A stretch of 64,000 bases of DNA from Paenibacillus algorifonticola (GCF_000971975.1 NZ_LAQO01000001.1:372001-436000), one strand, 5' to 3'. Shown: positions 45,597 through 55,137, counted from the first letter of the stretch. A program made the numbers and translations. The notes: generated by a model from the sequence alone, not told the origin.

Positions 45597-46793
45597 ATGA
45601 GAAAAAGCATATCTGTTTCCGTATCCTCGCCTTTTATGAGGCTTTATATTGTGACTTTTTTATTTTTCAGCGCTAATCCGATTATCAATATCGTTGTCCC
45701 GCTGCGCGGGAAAGCCGAAGGAGCAAGCAATGCCGAAATTGGCATCATGATGGGTGCTTATATGCTCACCAGCATGCTGCTGCGGCCATGGGCAGGCAAT
45801 GTGGTGGCCCGCTTTGGCCCGCAGTTTGTGCTGCGTTTATTATTACTCGCAAATTTTGTTATTTTGGCATTATATGCGTTTTTCGGCCTGGAATGGTATG
45901 TCATGCTTCGTGCGCTGCAAGGCGTTACGACCGCCTTTTTTTCCTTAGCGCTGCAAATGGGCATTGTCGATACACTGCCTGAAAAGGAGCGTTCGCAAGG
46001 GCTGTCGCTATATTTGTTAGCAGGCATGCTACCAACCGTTGTCTTGCCAATGGCTGCGCTTTACTTGTGGAATTGGGGCGAAATGCACACATTCACAGCC
46101 ACCATGCTCATTATTGGCCTTGCAGCAGGCTTTGTGGGGTACCATTCCCCACTCCCTTCCCGCTTGGCCAGTTCCAGCACGAATGTGCAAACAAGCTCCA
46201 CACTGGCGCAGCTTAATCAATTATGGAGCAATCGGGCTTTTCTTGTGTGCAGCACGGCCATGCTCATTGCTTCTATCGGCTTTGGCGCTGTCGTCACCTT
46301 TATTGCCCTTTATACGAAGCAAAGCGGGGTCGGCAATGCCGGCATCTATCTCATGATTCAGGCTGGCGTCATCGTAATCTCCCGCTTCGCACTTCGGAAG
46401 AAAGTCCCCTCCGATGGCAAGTGGCCGGCGGGCTTAACGATCCGTTTGCTGCTTTGTATGACGATAGGCACCGGGCTGCTAGCGATGTCGATTTATTGGG
46501 GAACAGCCTATATGTATGTGGCAGCCGCATTAATTGGGTTTGGCATGGCTCTGCTTTATCCTACCTTAATGACGTATTTGACCTTCGTGCTGCCAGCCGC
46601 CTCCCGAAATACGCTCATTGGCTTATTTATTGCCATGTCCGACCTTGGCGTTGTGCTTGGCAACATGGCCATGGGACCAATCGCTGATCATTTATCCTAC
46701 TCCATTATGTACAGCGTTTGCGCCTTATTATTGCTTGCCGCTGCTGCGGTTGTAGGCTTTAACGGCCGCCGTTTGATAACGGATTCCCAATAA
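45597..46793 (+). CDS. MFS transporter resembling staphylopine exporter CntE
   Basis: 398 residues, twelve membrane segments. N-terminus VTFLFFSANPIINIVVPL and the loop GNVVARFGPQFVLRL (motif A region), then LRALQGVTTAFFSLALQMGI and DTLPEKERSQGLSLYLLAGM. It is the second gene after the CntA-like lipoprotein (1-nt gap, so translationally coupled). In Staphylococcus, CntA and the MFS exporter CntE belong to one opine-metallophore locus; the pairing here suggests export of a metallophore or its recycling. Biosynthesis genes (cntKLM-like) are absent from the window. The CntE assignment is from context and general resemblance. Confidence 0.85.
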   Translation: MRKSISVSVSSPFMRLYIVTFLFFSANPIINIVVPLRGKAEGASNAEIGIMMGAYMLTSMLLRPWAGNVVARFGPQFVLRLLLLANFVILALYAFFGLEWYVMLRALQGVTTAFFSLALQMGIVDTLPEKERSQGLSLYLLAGMLPTVVLPMAALYLWNWGEMHTFTATMLIIGLAAGFVGYHSPLPSRLASSSTNVQTSSTLAQLNQLWSNRAFLVCSTAMLIASIGFGAVVTFIALYTKQSGVGNAGIYLMIQAGVIVISRFALRKKVPSDGKWPAGLTIRLLLCMTIGTGLLAMSIYWGTAYMYVAAALIGFGMALLYPTLMTYLTFVLPAASRNTLIGLFIAMSDLGVVLGNMAMGPIADHLSYSIMYSVCALLLLAAAAVVGFNGRRLITDSQ

Positions 46794-46804
46794 TTACGTG
46801 TACA

Positions 46805-46856
46805 AAAAAAACGCTCATTGATCGGCTATTTTGCCAGCAAATCAATGAGCGTTTTT
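46805..46856. terminator. Bidirectional terminator after the CntE-like gene
   Basis: AAAAACGCTCATTGAT and its complement ATCAATGAGCGTTTTT (46841-46856) around an 18-nt loop; A tract on the left and T tract on the right. It overlaps the end of the minus-strand pseudogene. Confidence 0.9.
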
Positions 46857-48380
46857 ATAATATGCTGCCTTCCCAACGGCGTCCAGCTCATTACGAACCA
46901 ATTAGGAATCGCATGTATATTTCCCTTTTGAATAGCCCCCGTCTCCTGCCACGCAGTTGTTTGTATCATCAGATTGAATATTTCCTCGCTGCCTGCCAGC
47001 ACATGATGCTTCTGAATAAACAAATGCTCCGTTTCCAGCACAGGCAATGCTTCCGGTGGAATTTCCAGCCTCCACATATCGTTCGGCACTTGTCCGCCCG
47101 GCTTTAGAGCAAGCTCTTTATAAATCAGCTCATTAAGTGGATGGGCCGTTTTCCCCTGAATGCCGACAGCCCGGTGACTGACCTGCATAACCGTGATTCG
47201 CTCCTCTCCCATTGAATGGTGCAAAAGCTGCTTGGCATCTTCAATGCTCAAATCCAGGCGGGTGAGCACGGCTGCCGCTTCACGCTCCCGGTTTACAAGC
47301 TCGGCAATTTTCAAAAAAATTTGTTTCCAATCCTACACGGAAGAATCGAGAAAATACGGTGTTGCGATTTGCTTAAAGCTGTCTTTAAAATGCAAATGGT
47401 AATGATCTGCAATAATTAAATCGCAATTGGAATTCTTTAGTTGGCTAAGCTGCTCAGGACTGCAAATGCTCATGAAAGCCAAGGGAAGAAGCGACCGCAA
47501 TTTTCATCGTTCCGCGTTTCATATGAACGGTTGGCGATACGCCGACTAAACGCTGAAACATGCGGCTGAAATAAAACTCGCTGCGAAAGCCGACGAAATC
47601 GGCCACTTCCTTCACACGCCGATCCTCCTAATCGAATATTTGCTTCGCTTTGTCCATCCGAATTTGGCTCAAATATTCAATAGGGCTTGCGACCTTCATT
47701 TTGCGAAAGAGGCGCGAGTAAGCGGTCGTCGTCATTTCGGCAGCCTCTGCCAAATGGTCGATGTTTATTTTCCGCATATAGTTTTCTTTCATATAAAGGA
47801 TGCTGCGCTCGATCCGCTCATCGCTTGCTGCACGCTGCTCCGGAGCATTTGCAATAATAAAGCTAATAAACTCTTCTAACAGCAGCCGCAAGGAAAAAGC
47901 ATCCGCCCTCGCTGCCCCTCTGCTTTGGTCATACATATGCAGCAAACGTTGAAGCACCTGCTGAGGCTGGCGAATAGGAATATGGCCCGGCAAAAAAGCG
48001 CCGGACAGCGATAATGATTTTACCCCTTCGAACCTTTTGCCTTCCTTCATTAGCATGACGGGCTCGAAAAAAAGACCGTAATAAGTAATCGTGCTGCAGC
48101 GGTCCGGAATATCAACAATCATTCCCGGCACTAATAAATACAGCTCGAAGGGCCGAATTCTGCACAATACGCCATCTATTAAGAGACTTGCTTCGCCTTC
48201 TAAAATAAAACAGAGCACATGCACGCCTATCCGATGGCTGCCTGCTCCTTGATGAACGGGGAACTTCCGTTTCCTCAAGGATGAAAATAAATAGAGCTGA
48301 TTCGTCTTCGAAGACGCAACGGCATACGGTTTAGCACCGACCTTTCGTAAAACCGTGACAATTTCTTCTATTATATAGGA
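46826..48380 (-). pseudogene. Broken second AraC/siderophore-binding fusion regulator
   Basis: Minus-strand fragments of one Btr-like protein. A 5'-truncated frame from 48380 reads an AraC cupin and first helix-turn-helix to a TAG at 47628-47630. Without that stop the same frame continues EDRRVKEVADFVGFRSEFYF and on through SRMFQRLVGVSPTVHMKRG to a TGA near 47450. After a deletion and frameshift the binding-protein part resumes (EQLSQLKNSNCDLIIADHYH), meets a TAG at 47333-47335 and ends intact in 46826-47314 (NREREAAAVLTRLDLSIEDA ... WFVMSWTPLGRQH). Two nonsense codons, one frameshift, an internal deletion of perhaps 100-150 codons and a lost N-terminus make it inactive. It is paralogous to the intact gene at 42099. 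Confidence 0.9.
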
Positions 48381-48574
48381 TTACGCCGCAGCTGCCCCCG
48401 AATTGAGCCCAATAATGCCTGGCGAAGCAAGCGGATTGCGAGTAATGATTTGCAAAATCATGCCAGACAAGGCGAGGCCGCATTGCCGCAGCCCGATAAA
48501 ATGAGGAGCAAAATCATGAACCCTGCAAAATGAATCGTAAAACGGTGTTTTTTGTCTAAAGCTCTTCCTAGCAT
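48381..48574 (-). pseudogene. Truncated FecCD siderophore permease remnant
   Basis: ATG 48574 (GGGGATG about 10 nt upstream) opens [20 protein letters not shown] and a hydrophobic segment, closing early. Another frame carries [20 protein letters not shown] and [11 protein letters not shown], the signature of the FecCD/BtuC permease family, and ends at 48381. Only ~65 codons remain of a ~330-residue protein; the middle was lost in a deletion that also fused it to the truncated regulator. A strong Fur box remains just upstream. Confidence 0.85.
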
Positions 48575-48594
48575 GTACGACATCCCCTGCGATT

Positions 48595-48613
48595 AATAAT
48601 GATTATCATTAAT
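48595..48613 (-). promoter_or_regulatory. Strong Fur box upstream of the FecCD remnant
   Basis: AATAATGATTATCATTAAT matches 16 of 19 positions of the Fur consensus GATAATGATwATCATTATC. It lies 21 bp before the ATG of the FecCD remnant and appears intact although the gene is not. Confidence 0.85.
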
Positions 48614-48809
48614 AATAAGAATACCAAGCCCCCTAGCAAGCTGTCCATGCAATAAGCTGTCGATCTCATGCATTATTTTTATATCCAGTGAAAATTAATC
48701 CATTTTTATCCATGAATTATTCATTATCAGTTGATAAATTAGCATACTTGCCAGCTCCAATAAATTGCTCAGCTGTGATCCATAGCATATTTTATGATTA
48801 ACGGAAATC

Positions 48810-48836
48810 AGGGAGTTGTCTAATCGACAACTCCCT
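48810..48836. repeat. 11-bp hairpin with an adjacent third half-copy
   Basis: AGGGAGTTGTC (48810-48820) and complement GACAACTCCCT (48826-48836), loop TAATC; a further ACAACTCCCT follows at 48837-48846. No T tract, function unknown. The geneless stretch 48575-49235 contains this, a Fur box, repeat copy 3 and a terminator. Confidence 0.6.
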
Positions 48837-48883
48837 ACAACTCCCTTCCATCATAGTCTCATGCTTAGTGGCGCTTTGGGCCA

Positions 48884-49090
48884 TTATCCCCTTAGCTCAG
48901 AAAGCCCGGAGTTGCAGCCAGTCACAACGTTAGCTTGCCTTTCAGTTAGCCTGCCTTTCATCAACAAATATGAACGTAGAAGGGGTTAAACACGAGGGTT
49001 AAGTTGAGGCTGCAAGTTTGAAGCTGTACCATTACATTACTTTATTTTAATTAACCTGCTTATACGGATCTTCTGAGCTAAGGGGATAAC
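48884..49090. repeat. Intergenic inverted-repeat element, copy 3 (about 207 bp)
   Basis: TTATCCCCTTAGCTCAGAAA (48884-48903) and a complement matching 19 of 20 positions (49071-49089) enclose 167 bp that resemble neither other copy. The left flank GCGCTTTGGGCCA is nearly identical to that of copy 2 (CGCTTTGGACCA), so the conserved unit extends beyond the 20-bp repeat. The interior contains two short direct repeats (TTAGCTTGCCTTTCA and TTAGCCTGCCTTTCA) but no gene. Confidence 0.85.
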
Positions 49091-49165
49091 AGCTGTAAGC
49101 AAACGACAATTAGCAAACCATAGCTGGTTGAAGGTAACTGGCTGCCGGCAATTGACAGAACGTCA

Positions 49166-49224
49166 ATGGAAAACAACAAACAGCTTATTGCTAACAACGC
49201 GACCAGCCCCCTTATAGCAAGCTG
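49166..49224 (-). terminator. Probable terminator of the oligopeptide ABC operon
   Basis: Minus-strand CAGCTTGCTA pairs with TAGCAATAAGCTG (three-base bulge) and is followed by TTTGTTGTTTTC. Confidence 0.5.
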
Positions 49225-49235
49225 CTTGCTTTCAT

Positions 49236-50162
49236 TTATTTCCCGGTCCACAACGAAAAATCTTCCTCGGTAGCAAGTACGCTGTGAGTCGCCGAAAGGG
49301 CCTGCTCCGTCCCTCTCGCATAATCGATCCCGCTGTCGGCATAGTCGTAGGAGAGGGTGACTCTCGTTTTTTCCTTCAACGGATTGGCGTGGGGAATCGC
49401 CGATAACAGCGACTTCGTATACGGATGCACGGGACGCTCGAAAATAACCTCCGTCGTTCCCGTCTCGACTAAATATCCTAAATGCAGCACACCGATTCGA
49501 TCGGAAATGTATTTAACCATCGATAAATCATGGGAAATGAACAAAAAGGCCGTGTTCGTTTCCTCTTGAATGCTCTTAAGCAAATTCACAACCTGCGCCT
49601 GGATCGACACATCGAGCGCGCTGATCGCCTCATCCGCGATAATAAGTCCCGGCTCCATAATAAGCGCCCGGGCTATGCCTATACGCTGCCGCTGTCCGCC
49701 CGAAAACTGGTGCGGATATCGGTTCGCATGCTCACGCGACAGCCCTACTTTTTCAAGTATGCGCTCTACCTTTTCCTGACGCTCCTGCTTTGTGCGGTAC
49801 AGCTTATGAATGTCCAGCCCCTGCGCAATAATGTCGATTACTTTTTTCCGCGGATTAAGCGAGGCCATCGGATCTTGAAAAATCATCTGCATTTTGGTGC
49901 GCAGCAGCGTCTGCTCCTTCTCCCTCAGCGTGCCAGAAATATCCGCACCTCGAAAAGTAATCACGCCCGCCGTTGGCTCATACAGCCGAATAATCGTTCG
50001 CCCAATCGTCGATTTGCCGCTGCCCGACTCTCCTACGAGCCCATAGGTTTCCCCTTCATGGATGTCAAAGGAAACCCCATTTACCGCTTTGACCGTATAA
50101 TGCTTGCTCACTTTAAAATGCTGCTTCAGATCAGCAACTCGTAAGATTGTTTCTCGCCCCAC
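49236..50162 (-). CDS. Oligopeptide/dipeptide ABC ATPase (OppF/DppF type)
   Basis: 308 residues. Walker A GLVGESGSGKSTIGRTI, signature FSGGQRQRIGIARAL, Walker B LIIADEAISALDVSIQAQVV, followed by the C-terminal oligopeptide-transporter extension (EVIFERPVHPYTKSLLSAIP). Note Ala instead of Pro after the Walker B Glu. Starts with GTG at 50162 inside the preceding gene (37-nt overlap), so translation is coupled. Last gene of the operon. Confidence 0.93.
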   Translation of the reverse strand: MGRETILRVADLKQHFKVSKHYTVKAVNGVSFDIHEGETYGLVGESGSGKSTIGRTIIRLYEPTAGVITFRGADISGTLREKEQTLLRTKMQMIFQDPMASLNPRKKVIDIIAQGLDIHKLYRTKQERQEKVERILEKVGLSREHANRYPHQFSGGQRQRIGIARALIMEPGLIIADEAISALDVSIQAQVVNLLKSIQEETNTAFLFISHDLSMVKYISDRIGVLHLGYLVETGTTEVIFERPVHPYTKSLLSAIPHANPLKEKTRVTLSYDYADSGIDYARGTEQALSATHSVLATEEDFSLWTGK

Positions 50163-51229
50163 TCGCTTTCCGCCTCCTTCGCCACATGGTCCATTCTCGC
50201 TTTTAGCGTCTCCGACATTTCGATCTTCGGCGCATTCTCATGCAGCAGCCATGTTGCGGCATAATGCGTGTCCGTTACTTTAAACATGGGCGGCTCCAGC
50301 TTAAAATCAATGTTTAGCGCATGGACATTTCGCGGTGCGAACGCATCTCCAGTAATCGGATGAAGCAAATTCGGCGGACTGCCGGGAATCGTGTACAGCT
50401 TTTCATTCGGCGAGCCCATATCCGGCATCGAGGACAATAGTCCCCATGTATACGGGTGACGGGGATCGTAAAAAATTTCTTCCACCGTTCCTCGCTCAAT
50501 CATTTTTCCCGCATACATGACCGTCACATAGTCCGCCACCTTCGCAACAACGCCTAAATCATGCGTAATGTAGATGACGGAAATGCCCGTTTTGGCTTGA
50601 ATTGTTTTAATCAGCTCTAAAATTTTAGCTTGAATTGTCACATCAAGCGCCGTCGTCGGCTCATCGCAAATGAGCACCTCCGGATCGCAGGCAAGCATAA
50701 TGGCAATGACGACACGCTGACGCATGCCGCCGGACAACTGATGCGGGTAGCATTTCATCCGTTTCTCAGGATCGCATATGCCAACGAGATGCAGCAGTTC
50801 AAGTGCCCGCTCATGCGCTTCAGCGCGGCTTTTTTTCAAATGGATGATCATGCTCTCCATAATTTGATTGCCTATTGTCATCGTCGGATTCAGCGACGTC
50901 ATCGGATCTTGAAACACCATGGCGATTCGCCTGCCATTGATTTGCGAGCGCATTTCCTTTTGTGACAGCTTAAGCAGGTCCTGGGTCACACGTTTGCCTT
51001 TTTCCTCATAGTGGAACAGGATAGAGCCGGCATTAATTTGCCCATTGCTGCTCAAAATCCGCATGATTGCCTTTACCGTAACGGACTTGCCGCTGCCGGA
51101 TTCCCCGACAATCGCGACTGTTTCTCCTTTGCGCAGTTCCAGATCCACTCCGCGTATTGCATTGACCATTCCACTCGCTGTTTGAAACGATATCGATAAA
51201 TTCCGGATTGAAAGCACCGTTTCGCTCAT
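50126..51229 (-). CDS. Oligopeptide/dipeptide ABC ATPase (OppD/DppD type)
   Basis: 367 residues. Walker A AIVGESGSGKSVTVKAIMRI, signature LSGGMRQRVVIAIML, Walker B VLICDEPTTALDVTIQAKIL, and the family C-terminal segment (RHPYTWGLLSSMPDMGSPNE, PGSPPNLLHP). The usual Cys-rich FeS end of OppD is not present; the C-terminus instead extends with a charged tail. AGGGGAAAGCAG precedes the ATG. It pairs with the OppF-type ATPase as a heterodimer. Confidence 0.94.
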   Translation of the reverse strand: MSETVLSIRNLSISFQTASGMVNAIRGVDLELRKGETVAIVGESGSGKSVTVKAIMRILSSNGQINAGSILFHYEEKGKRVTQDLLKLSQKEMRSQINGRRIAMVFQDPMTSLNPTMTIGNQIMESMIIHLKKSRAEAHERALELLHLVGICDPEKRMKCYPHQLSGGMRQRVVIAIMLACDPEVLICDEPTTALDVTIQAKILELIKTIQAKTGISVIYITHDLGVVAKVADYVTVMYAGKMIERGTVEEIFYDPRHPYTWGLLSSMPDMGSPNEKLYTIPGSPPNLLHPITGDAFAPRNVHALNIDFKLEPPMFKVTDTHYAATWLLHENAPKIEMSETLKARMDHVAKEAESEWGEKQSYELLI

Positions 51230-51242
51230 CTGCTTTCCCCTC

Positions 51243-52256
51243 CTAGCTTTCTTTCATTTTCGGATCAAGCGCATCGCGCAGCCCATCTGCGAGCAGATTG
51301 AAGCTCAGCATCAACAGCGCCAGCACAAAGACCGGCGCGACAATCATATACGGATAAATCGTCATCGACTTGAAGCTTTCACTAATAAGCGAGCCTAACG
51401 ACGCCATTGGCTGAGGAATGCCAAGACCGATAAATGCCAGAAAGGCTTCTGTAAAGATCGCACTTGGCACTGAAAACATCGACATAATAATGATTTGCCC
51501 GAAAATATTCGGTAAAATATCTTTAAAAATAATGCGGAAATGACCCGCCCCTAGCGTCCGGGATGCCAGTACAAACTCCTGTTCCTTCAGCTTTAAAATT
51601 TGTGCCCGCGCTACCCGACTCATCCCAATCCAGCCCGTAATCATTAAGGCGAGCGTTACCGTCACAAACCCCGGCTTCAGCACGACGATGAGCAGCGTCA
51701 CAATGACCAAATTCGGAATACCGCTTAAAATTTCGATAAATCGCTGCATCACATTGTCAACCGAGCGGCCGAAATAACCAGAAACGAGGCCATAGCACAT
51801 GCCAATAATCATATCTACTGCAACGGCGATTACCGCGATATACAAGGAAATGCGCGTCCCCTCCCAGGTACGGGTCCATAAATCCCGCCCAAGCGTATCG
51901 GTGCCAAAAATATAATAGACGTCGGTCAGCCCCTTCTGCTCGTACGCATTAACCCCATTGGCTACTCCATTAAAAATAAAAAAGTTCTCTAAGCCTTCGA
52001 TGCGCGGGGGCAAGCTTTTATGCTTTATATTGATTGATTTATACGTATGCTCATTCATCATTGGGCCGAACGCAGCGAAAAAAGAAATGATAATAATAAT
52101 GACTAAACCAAAAACAGCACCTTTATTCGCCTTAAACCGCAGGAAGGCATCCCGCCCATACGATTGGCTCGTATAGGTATGGTCCATTTGCGCCCGCTCG
52201 CTATTGCCGGCAAGCTCAAAGTCGCCACCTGTAAAAGATTGAACCGGATTACCCAT
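51243..52256 (-). CDS. Oligopeptide ABC permease (OppC type)
   Basis: 337 residues, about six membrane segments, first at ~47-67 after a polar N-terminal tail. An extracytoplasmic loop (~70-115) precedes GTDTLGRDLWTRTWEGTRIS, the OppC/DppC hallmark; the EAA loop LASRTLGAGHFRIIFKDILP is at ~230. GGGGGAGAAAC precedes the ATG. It overlaps the end of the OppB gene by 8 nt. Confidence 0.93.
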   Translation of the reverse strand: MGNPVQSFTGGDFELAGNSERAQMDHTYTSQSYGRDAFLRFKANKGAVFGLVIIIIISFFAAFGPMMNEHTYKSINIKHKSLPPRIEGLENFFIFNGVANGVNAYEQKGLTDVYYIFGTDTLGRDLWTRTWEGTRISLYIAVIAVAVDMIIGMCYGLVSGYFGRSVDNVMQRFIEILSGIPNLVIVTLLIVVLKPGFVTVTLALMITGWIGMSRVARAQILKLKEQEFVLASRTLGAGHFRIIFKDILPNIFGQIIIMSMFSVPSAIFTEAFLAFIGLGIPQPMASLGSLISESFKSMTIYPYMIVAPVFVLALLMLSFNLLADGLRDALDPKMKES

Positions 52257-53190
52257 GTTTCTCCCCCTTCGCCAAACGAATGCGCGGATCTATGACGCCA
52301 TATAAAATATCTACGGCCAGCATGATCGCAATAAACATAATGCTGTAAAGGAAGGATACGGCGATGATGACATTGTAATCATTGATTTGAATCGCCGTCA
52401 CGAGCAAACTGCCGATGCCTGGAATGGCGAAAATTTGCTCAATAACGAGACTGCCGATCATTAAAGCGACAACGAGCGGCGCCAGCACTGTAATAATGGG
52501 AATAAGCGCATTACGCAGCGCATGAACGATAATCAGCCTCGCGCTCCCTACTCCCTTGCTCTCCGAAAGCCGTATGTATTCCGAGCTAAGCACTTCAATC
52601 ATTTCAGAGCGGGTAAACCGCGCAACGGTCGCAATCGTAAACATCGAAAGAGCGATCGTTGGCAGCACCGTAGACACAAACGGTGCTGCTGAACTATATA
52701 AGAGCGGAAACCACTTGAGCTTCCATCCCAAAAAATACGACAGGGCGAGGGCAAATACATAGGAGGGAAAGCTGACACCAATGACTGAAATAAACGTCGT
52801 CAAGCTGTCGGCAAAGCTATTGTGCTTAAGGGCGGCTACGATGCCTAATAGTAATCCAATCGCCGTTCCCAGCAGCACAGCCTGAAACCCGATTTGTATG
52901 GATACGGGCAGACGCGCCTCCAGCATCGCGGAAATCGGCATATTTTTCTGAATGACATAGGAAACTCCAAAATCGCCGCTCAGCATCGCTTTAATATAAT
53001 GGACAAAGCGATTAAACACAGGCTGATCAAGGCCATATTTGGCATCCAGCACCGCCCGCTGCGCCTGGGTAATTTTCTCATCGTTAAATGGAGAACCCGG
53101 CATAAGCTCCAGCATGAGGAATAGCGCCAGCAAAATAACGAGCAGAGTAACAACGGCTAAGCCTAATCTTTTTAACACATAGTTTCTCAA
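52249..53190 (-). CDS. Oligopeptide ABC permease (OppB type)
   Basis: 313 residues, six membrane segments. N-terminal YVLKRLGLAVVTLLVILLAL and LMPGSPFNDEKITQAQRAVL, then DFGVSYVIQKNMPISAMLEA, and the EAA loop YIRLSESKGVGSARLIIVHA, all typical of OppB/DppB. The likely start is TTG at 53190 (GAGAGGTG about 6 nt upstream); the GTG at 53199 overlaps that site. Follows a terminator-like hairpin after the lipoprotein gene. Confidence 0.92.
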   Translation of the reverse strand: MRNYVLKRLGLAVVTLLVILLALFLMLELMPGSPFNDEKITQAQRAVLDAKYGLDQPVFNRFVHYIKAMLSGDFGVSYVIQKNMPISAMLEARLPVSIQIGFQAVLLGTAIGLLLGIVAALKHNSFADSLTTFISVIGVSFPSYVFALALSYFLGWKLKWFPLLYSSAAPFVSTVLPTIALSMFTIATVARFTRSEMIEVLSSEYIRLSESKGVGSARLIIVHALRNALIPIITVLAPLVVALMIGSLVIEQIFAIPGIGSLLVTAIQINDYNVIIAVSFLYSIMFIAIMLAVDILYGVIDPRIRLAKGEKHG

Positions 53191-53303
53191 TCGTTTCACC
53201 TCTCAAGCGTAAACGGCTGTCGCCGTCCTCTGGCGGCAAAGCTATCGTTTCGCGATGAAATGTAAGCCTATTATAAGTGTAAAACTTATTAATGCTTATA
53301 TTT

Positions 53304-53352
53304 AAAAAATGCCGGATCGCAGCTGCTTGAACTTCCGCTTCTGCGATCCGGC
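53304..53352 (-). terminator. Terminator/attenuator between lipoprotein and OppB genes
   Basis: Perfect 12-bp stem GCCGGATCGCAG (53311-53322) / CTGCGATCCGGC (53341-53352); on the minus strand a T6 run follows. It should end most transcripts after the lipoprotein gene, leaving lower expression of the membrane and ATPase genes. Confidence 0.85.
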
Positions 53353-53371
53353 CCTTTGAGGGAGCAGCCCG

Positions 53372-55060
53372 TTATTGTTTATCGGCTAATTTGTAAGAAA
53401 TGCTACCGCCTATAGAGCCAAGATTAACTCCGGTTACCTCCGGTTTAATTAAAATAGCGTTGCCCTTCTGATACACGGGGAAAATAACCGCTTGCTCCAG
53501 CACTTTCGCCTCGAGCTGCTTTAATGCTTCCCACCGTTCCTCAGGCTTGCTGGCAAGATCACCTCTGCTCACCCGATCCGCGAGTTCATCATAGGCTTTC
53601 TCGCTCCATTTGCCAAAATTGTTCGGGTTGTCCGTCGTCCACATCGCCAGATAGGTCATCGGATCGTTATAATCTGGCCCCCATCTGGTCAGGCCCACTT
53701 CATATTCGCCGTTGTACATGAGCTCGACACGATTTTTCTTAGGCTGGGACTTGAGCGTAAAGGTCACTCCCGGCAGCGCGGTTTCGATTTCCGATTGAAT
53801 GAACTGCGATACGAGCGTCGCTGATTCCGTATCTTCAAACAGCAGCTCCAGCTCAATGGCATCAATGCCAAGTTCTGCCTTCGCTTTTTCCCAATATTTC
53901 AGTGCTTCTTCCTTATTGTTCGATGGATAGCTGCCTGCCGTTTCCCGGTAATCCTTACCGTCCGGCCCCGTCGCCAGAAACTGTGGAACGACAAAGTCTG
54001 CTACGATGGAACCATCCTTCAATATCTCATCAACGACCGCTGTTTTGTCGTAAGCAAGCGAGATCGCCTTGCGCAAATTGATATTTTCCAAGCCGGGAAC
54101 CTTCTGATTAGGTGATAAATACCAGAGAAACCCTGTCAGCACGCTGTGGTATTCAGGACTTTGCTGATAGCTTGCAATTTGTTCACCGGAGAGCGCGACA
54201 TAATCGATGTCTCCATTTTCGTAGGCGAGCACAGATTGCTGGGTGTCTTTAATAATTTTATAGTTCAGGCCATCCAGTTTTACGCTTCCTGCATCGTAGT
54301 AATCGTTATTTTTCTCCAAGTAAAAGGTTGTGCCGCCGACTTCCCAGGTTTTCAGCTTGAACGGGCCATTCGCCAGCAGCGCTTCTGGGGTCAATGCGTA
54401 TTCCGTGCCTTTCTCCTTCAAGAAGGCTTCATTTACAGGAAAGAAAGAAGGAAAGGCAATTACAGAGTTAAAGAAAGGAATGGGACATTCAAGCTCTACC
54501 GTCAGCGTCTTGTCATCAACAGCCTTTACACCAAGCTCGTCGAAGCTTTTCTCGCCGGCGATGATGGCATCGGCATTTTTCAAACCGGCTACCCCTGCGA
54601 TAAAGCTGTATTCACTAGCCGTTTCCGGATTAACAAGACGCTTCCAAGCGAATTCAAAATCTTTCGCTGTGACTGGAGTGCCATTGGACCACTTCGCATC
54701 TCGCAGCGTAAACGTATAGCGGAGGCCATCCTCGCTCAAATCTACTTTTTCAGCTAAAGCCAGCTGGGGCACACGATTCTCATCAATCGTATACAAACCC
54801 TCCGTCGTAGCGGCAATCACTTCAAAAGACAGCCCGTCTGTCGCAATGGCAGAATCCATCGAAGCAAGCTCCACGTCTTTGCCCAGATTAAGCACCTTCG
54901 CTGCTGCGGGACTTTCCTCTGGTGCTGCGCTTGCCGTAGGGGCACTTGGGCTTTCGGTTGAGGCTGGCGTTGTACCCGAGCCCTGCTTTGCGCTTGTGCA
55001 GCCTGCTAATAATAAAAGGACCGAGAATAGGGCTATTGCTATCTTTACTTTTTTCAACAA
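53372..55060 (-). CDS. Oligopeptide-binding lipoprotein (OppA type)
   Basis: 562 residues. Lipobox LLAGC (C21), Ala/Ser/Pro linker, then an SBP_bac_5 fold of the OppA/peptide class: LRYTFTLRDAKWSNGTPVTA, FEFAWKRLVNPETASEYSFI, LLANGPFKLKTWEVGGT, YLSPNQKVPGLENINLRKAI and VGLTRWGPDYNDPMTYLAMW, the last being the oligopeptide-ligand signature. Membrane-anchored receptor of the importer. The start is TTG at 55060, GGAGG 5 nt upstream (a second TTG follows). First gene after a consensus promoter. Confidence 0.94.
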   Translation of the reverse strand: MLKKVKIAIALFSVLLLLAGCTSAKQGSGTTPASTESPSAPTASAAPEESPAAAKVLNLGKDVELASMDSAIATDGLSFEVIAATTEGLYTIDENRVPQLALAEKVDLSEDGLRYTFTLRDAKWSNGTPVTAKDFEFAWKRLVNPETASEYSFIAGVAGLKNADAIIAGEKSFDELGVKAVDDKTLTVELECPIPFFNSVIAFPSFFPVNEAFLKEKGTEYALTPEALLANGPFKLKTWEVGGTTFYLEKNNDYYDAGSVKLDGLNYKIIKDTQQSVLAYENGDIDYVALSGEQIASYQQSPEYHSVLTGFLWYLSPNQKVPGLENINLRKAISLAYDKTAVVDEILKDGSIVADFVVPQFLATGPDGKDYRETAGSYPSNNKEEALKYWEKAKAELGIDAIELELLFEDTESATLVSQFIQSEIETALPGVTFTLKSQPKKNRVELMYNGEYEVGLTRWGPDYNDPMTYLAMWTTDNPNNFGKWSEKAYDELADRVSRGDLASKPEERWEALKQLEAKVLEQAVIFPVYQKGNAILIKPEVTGVNLGSIGGSISYKLADKQ

Positions 55061-55137
55061 CGTTTCCTCCCCAAATACTAGAAATAAAAAGGAATCTCAT
55101 TCCATGTAAAATTAAGGATGTTTCAACCTTTTTAAGC

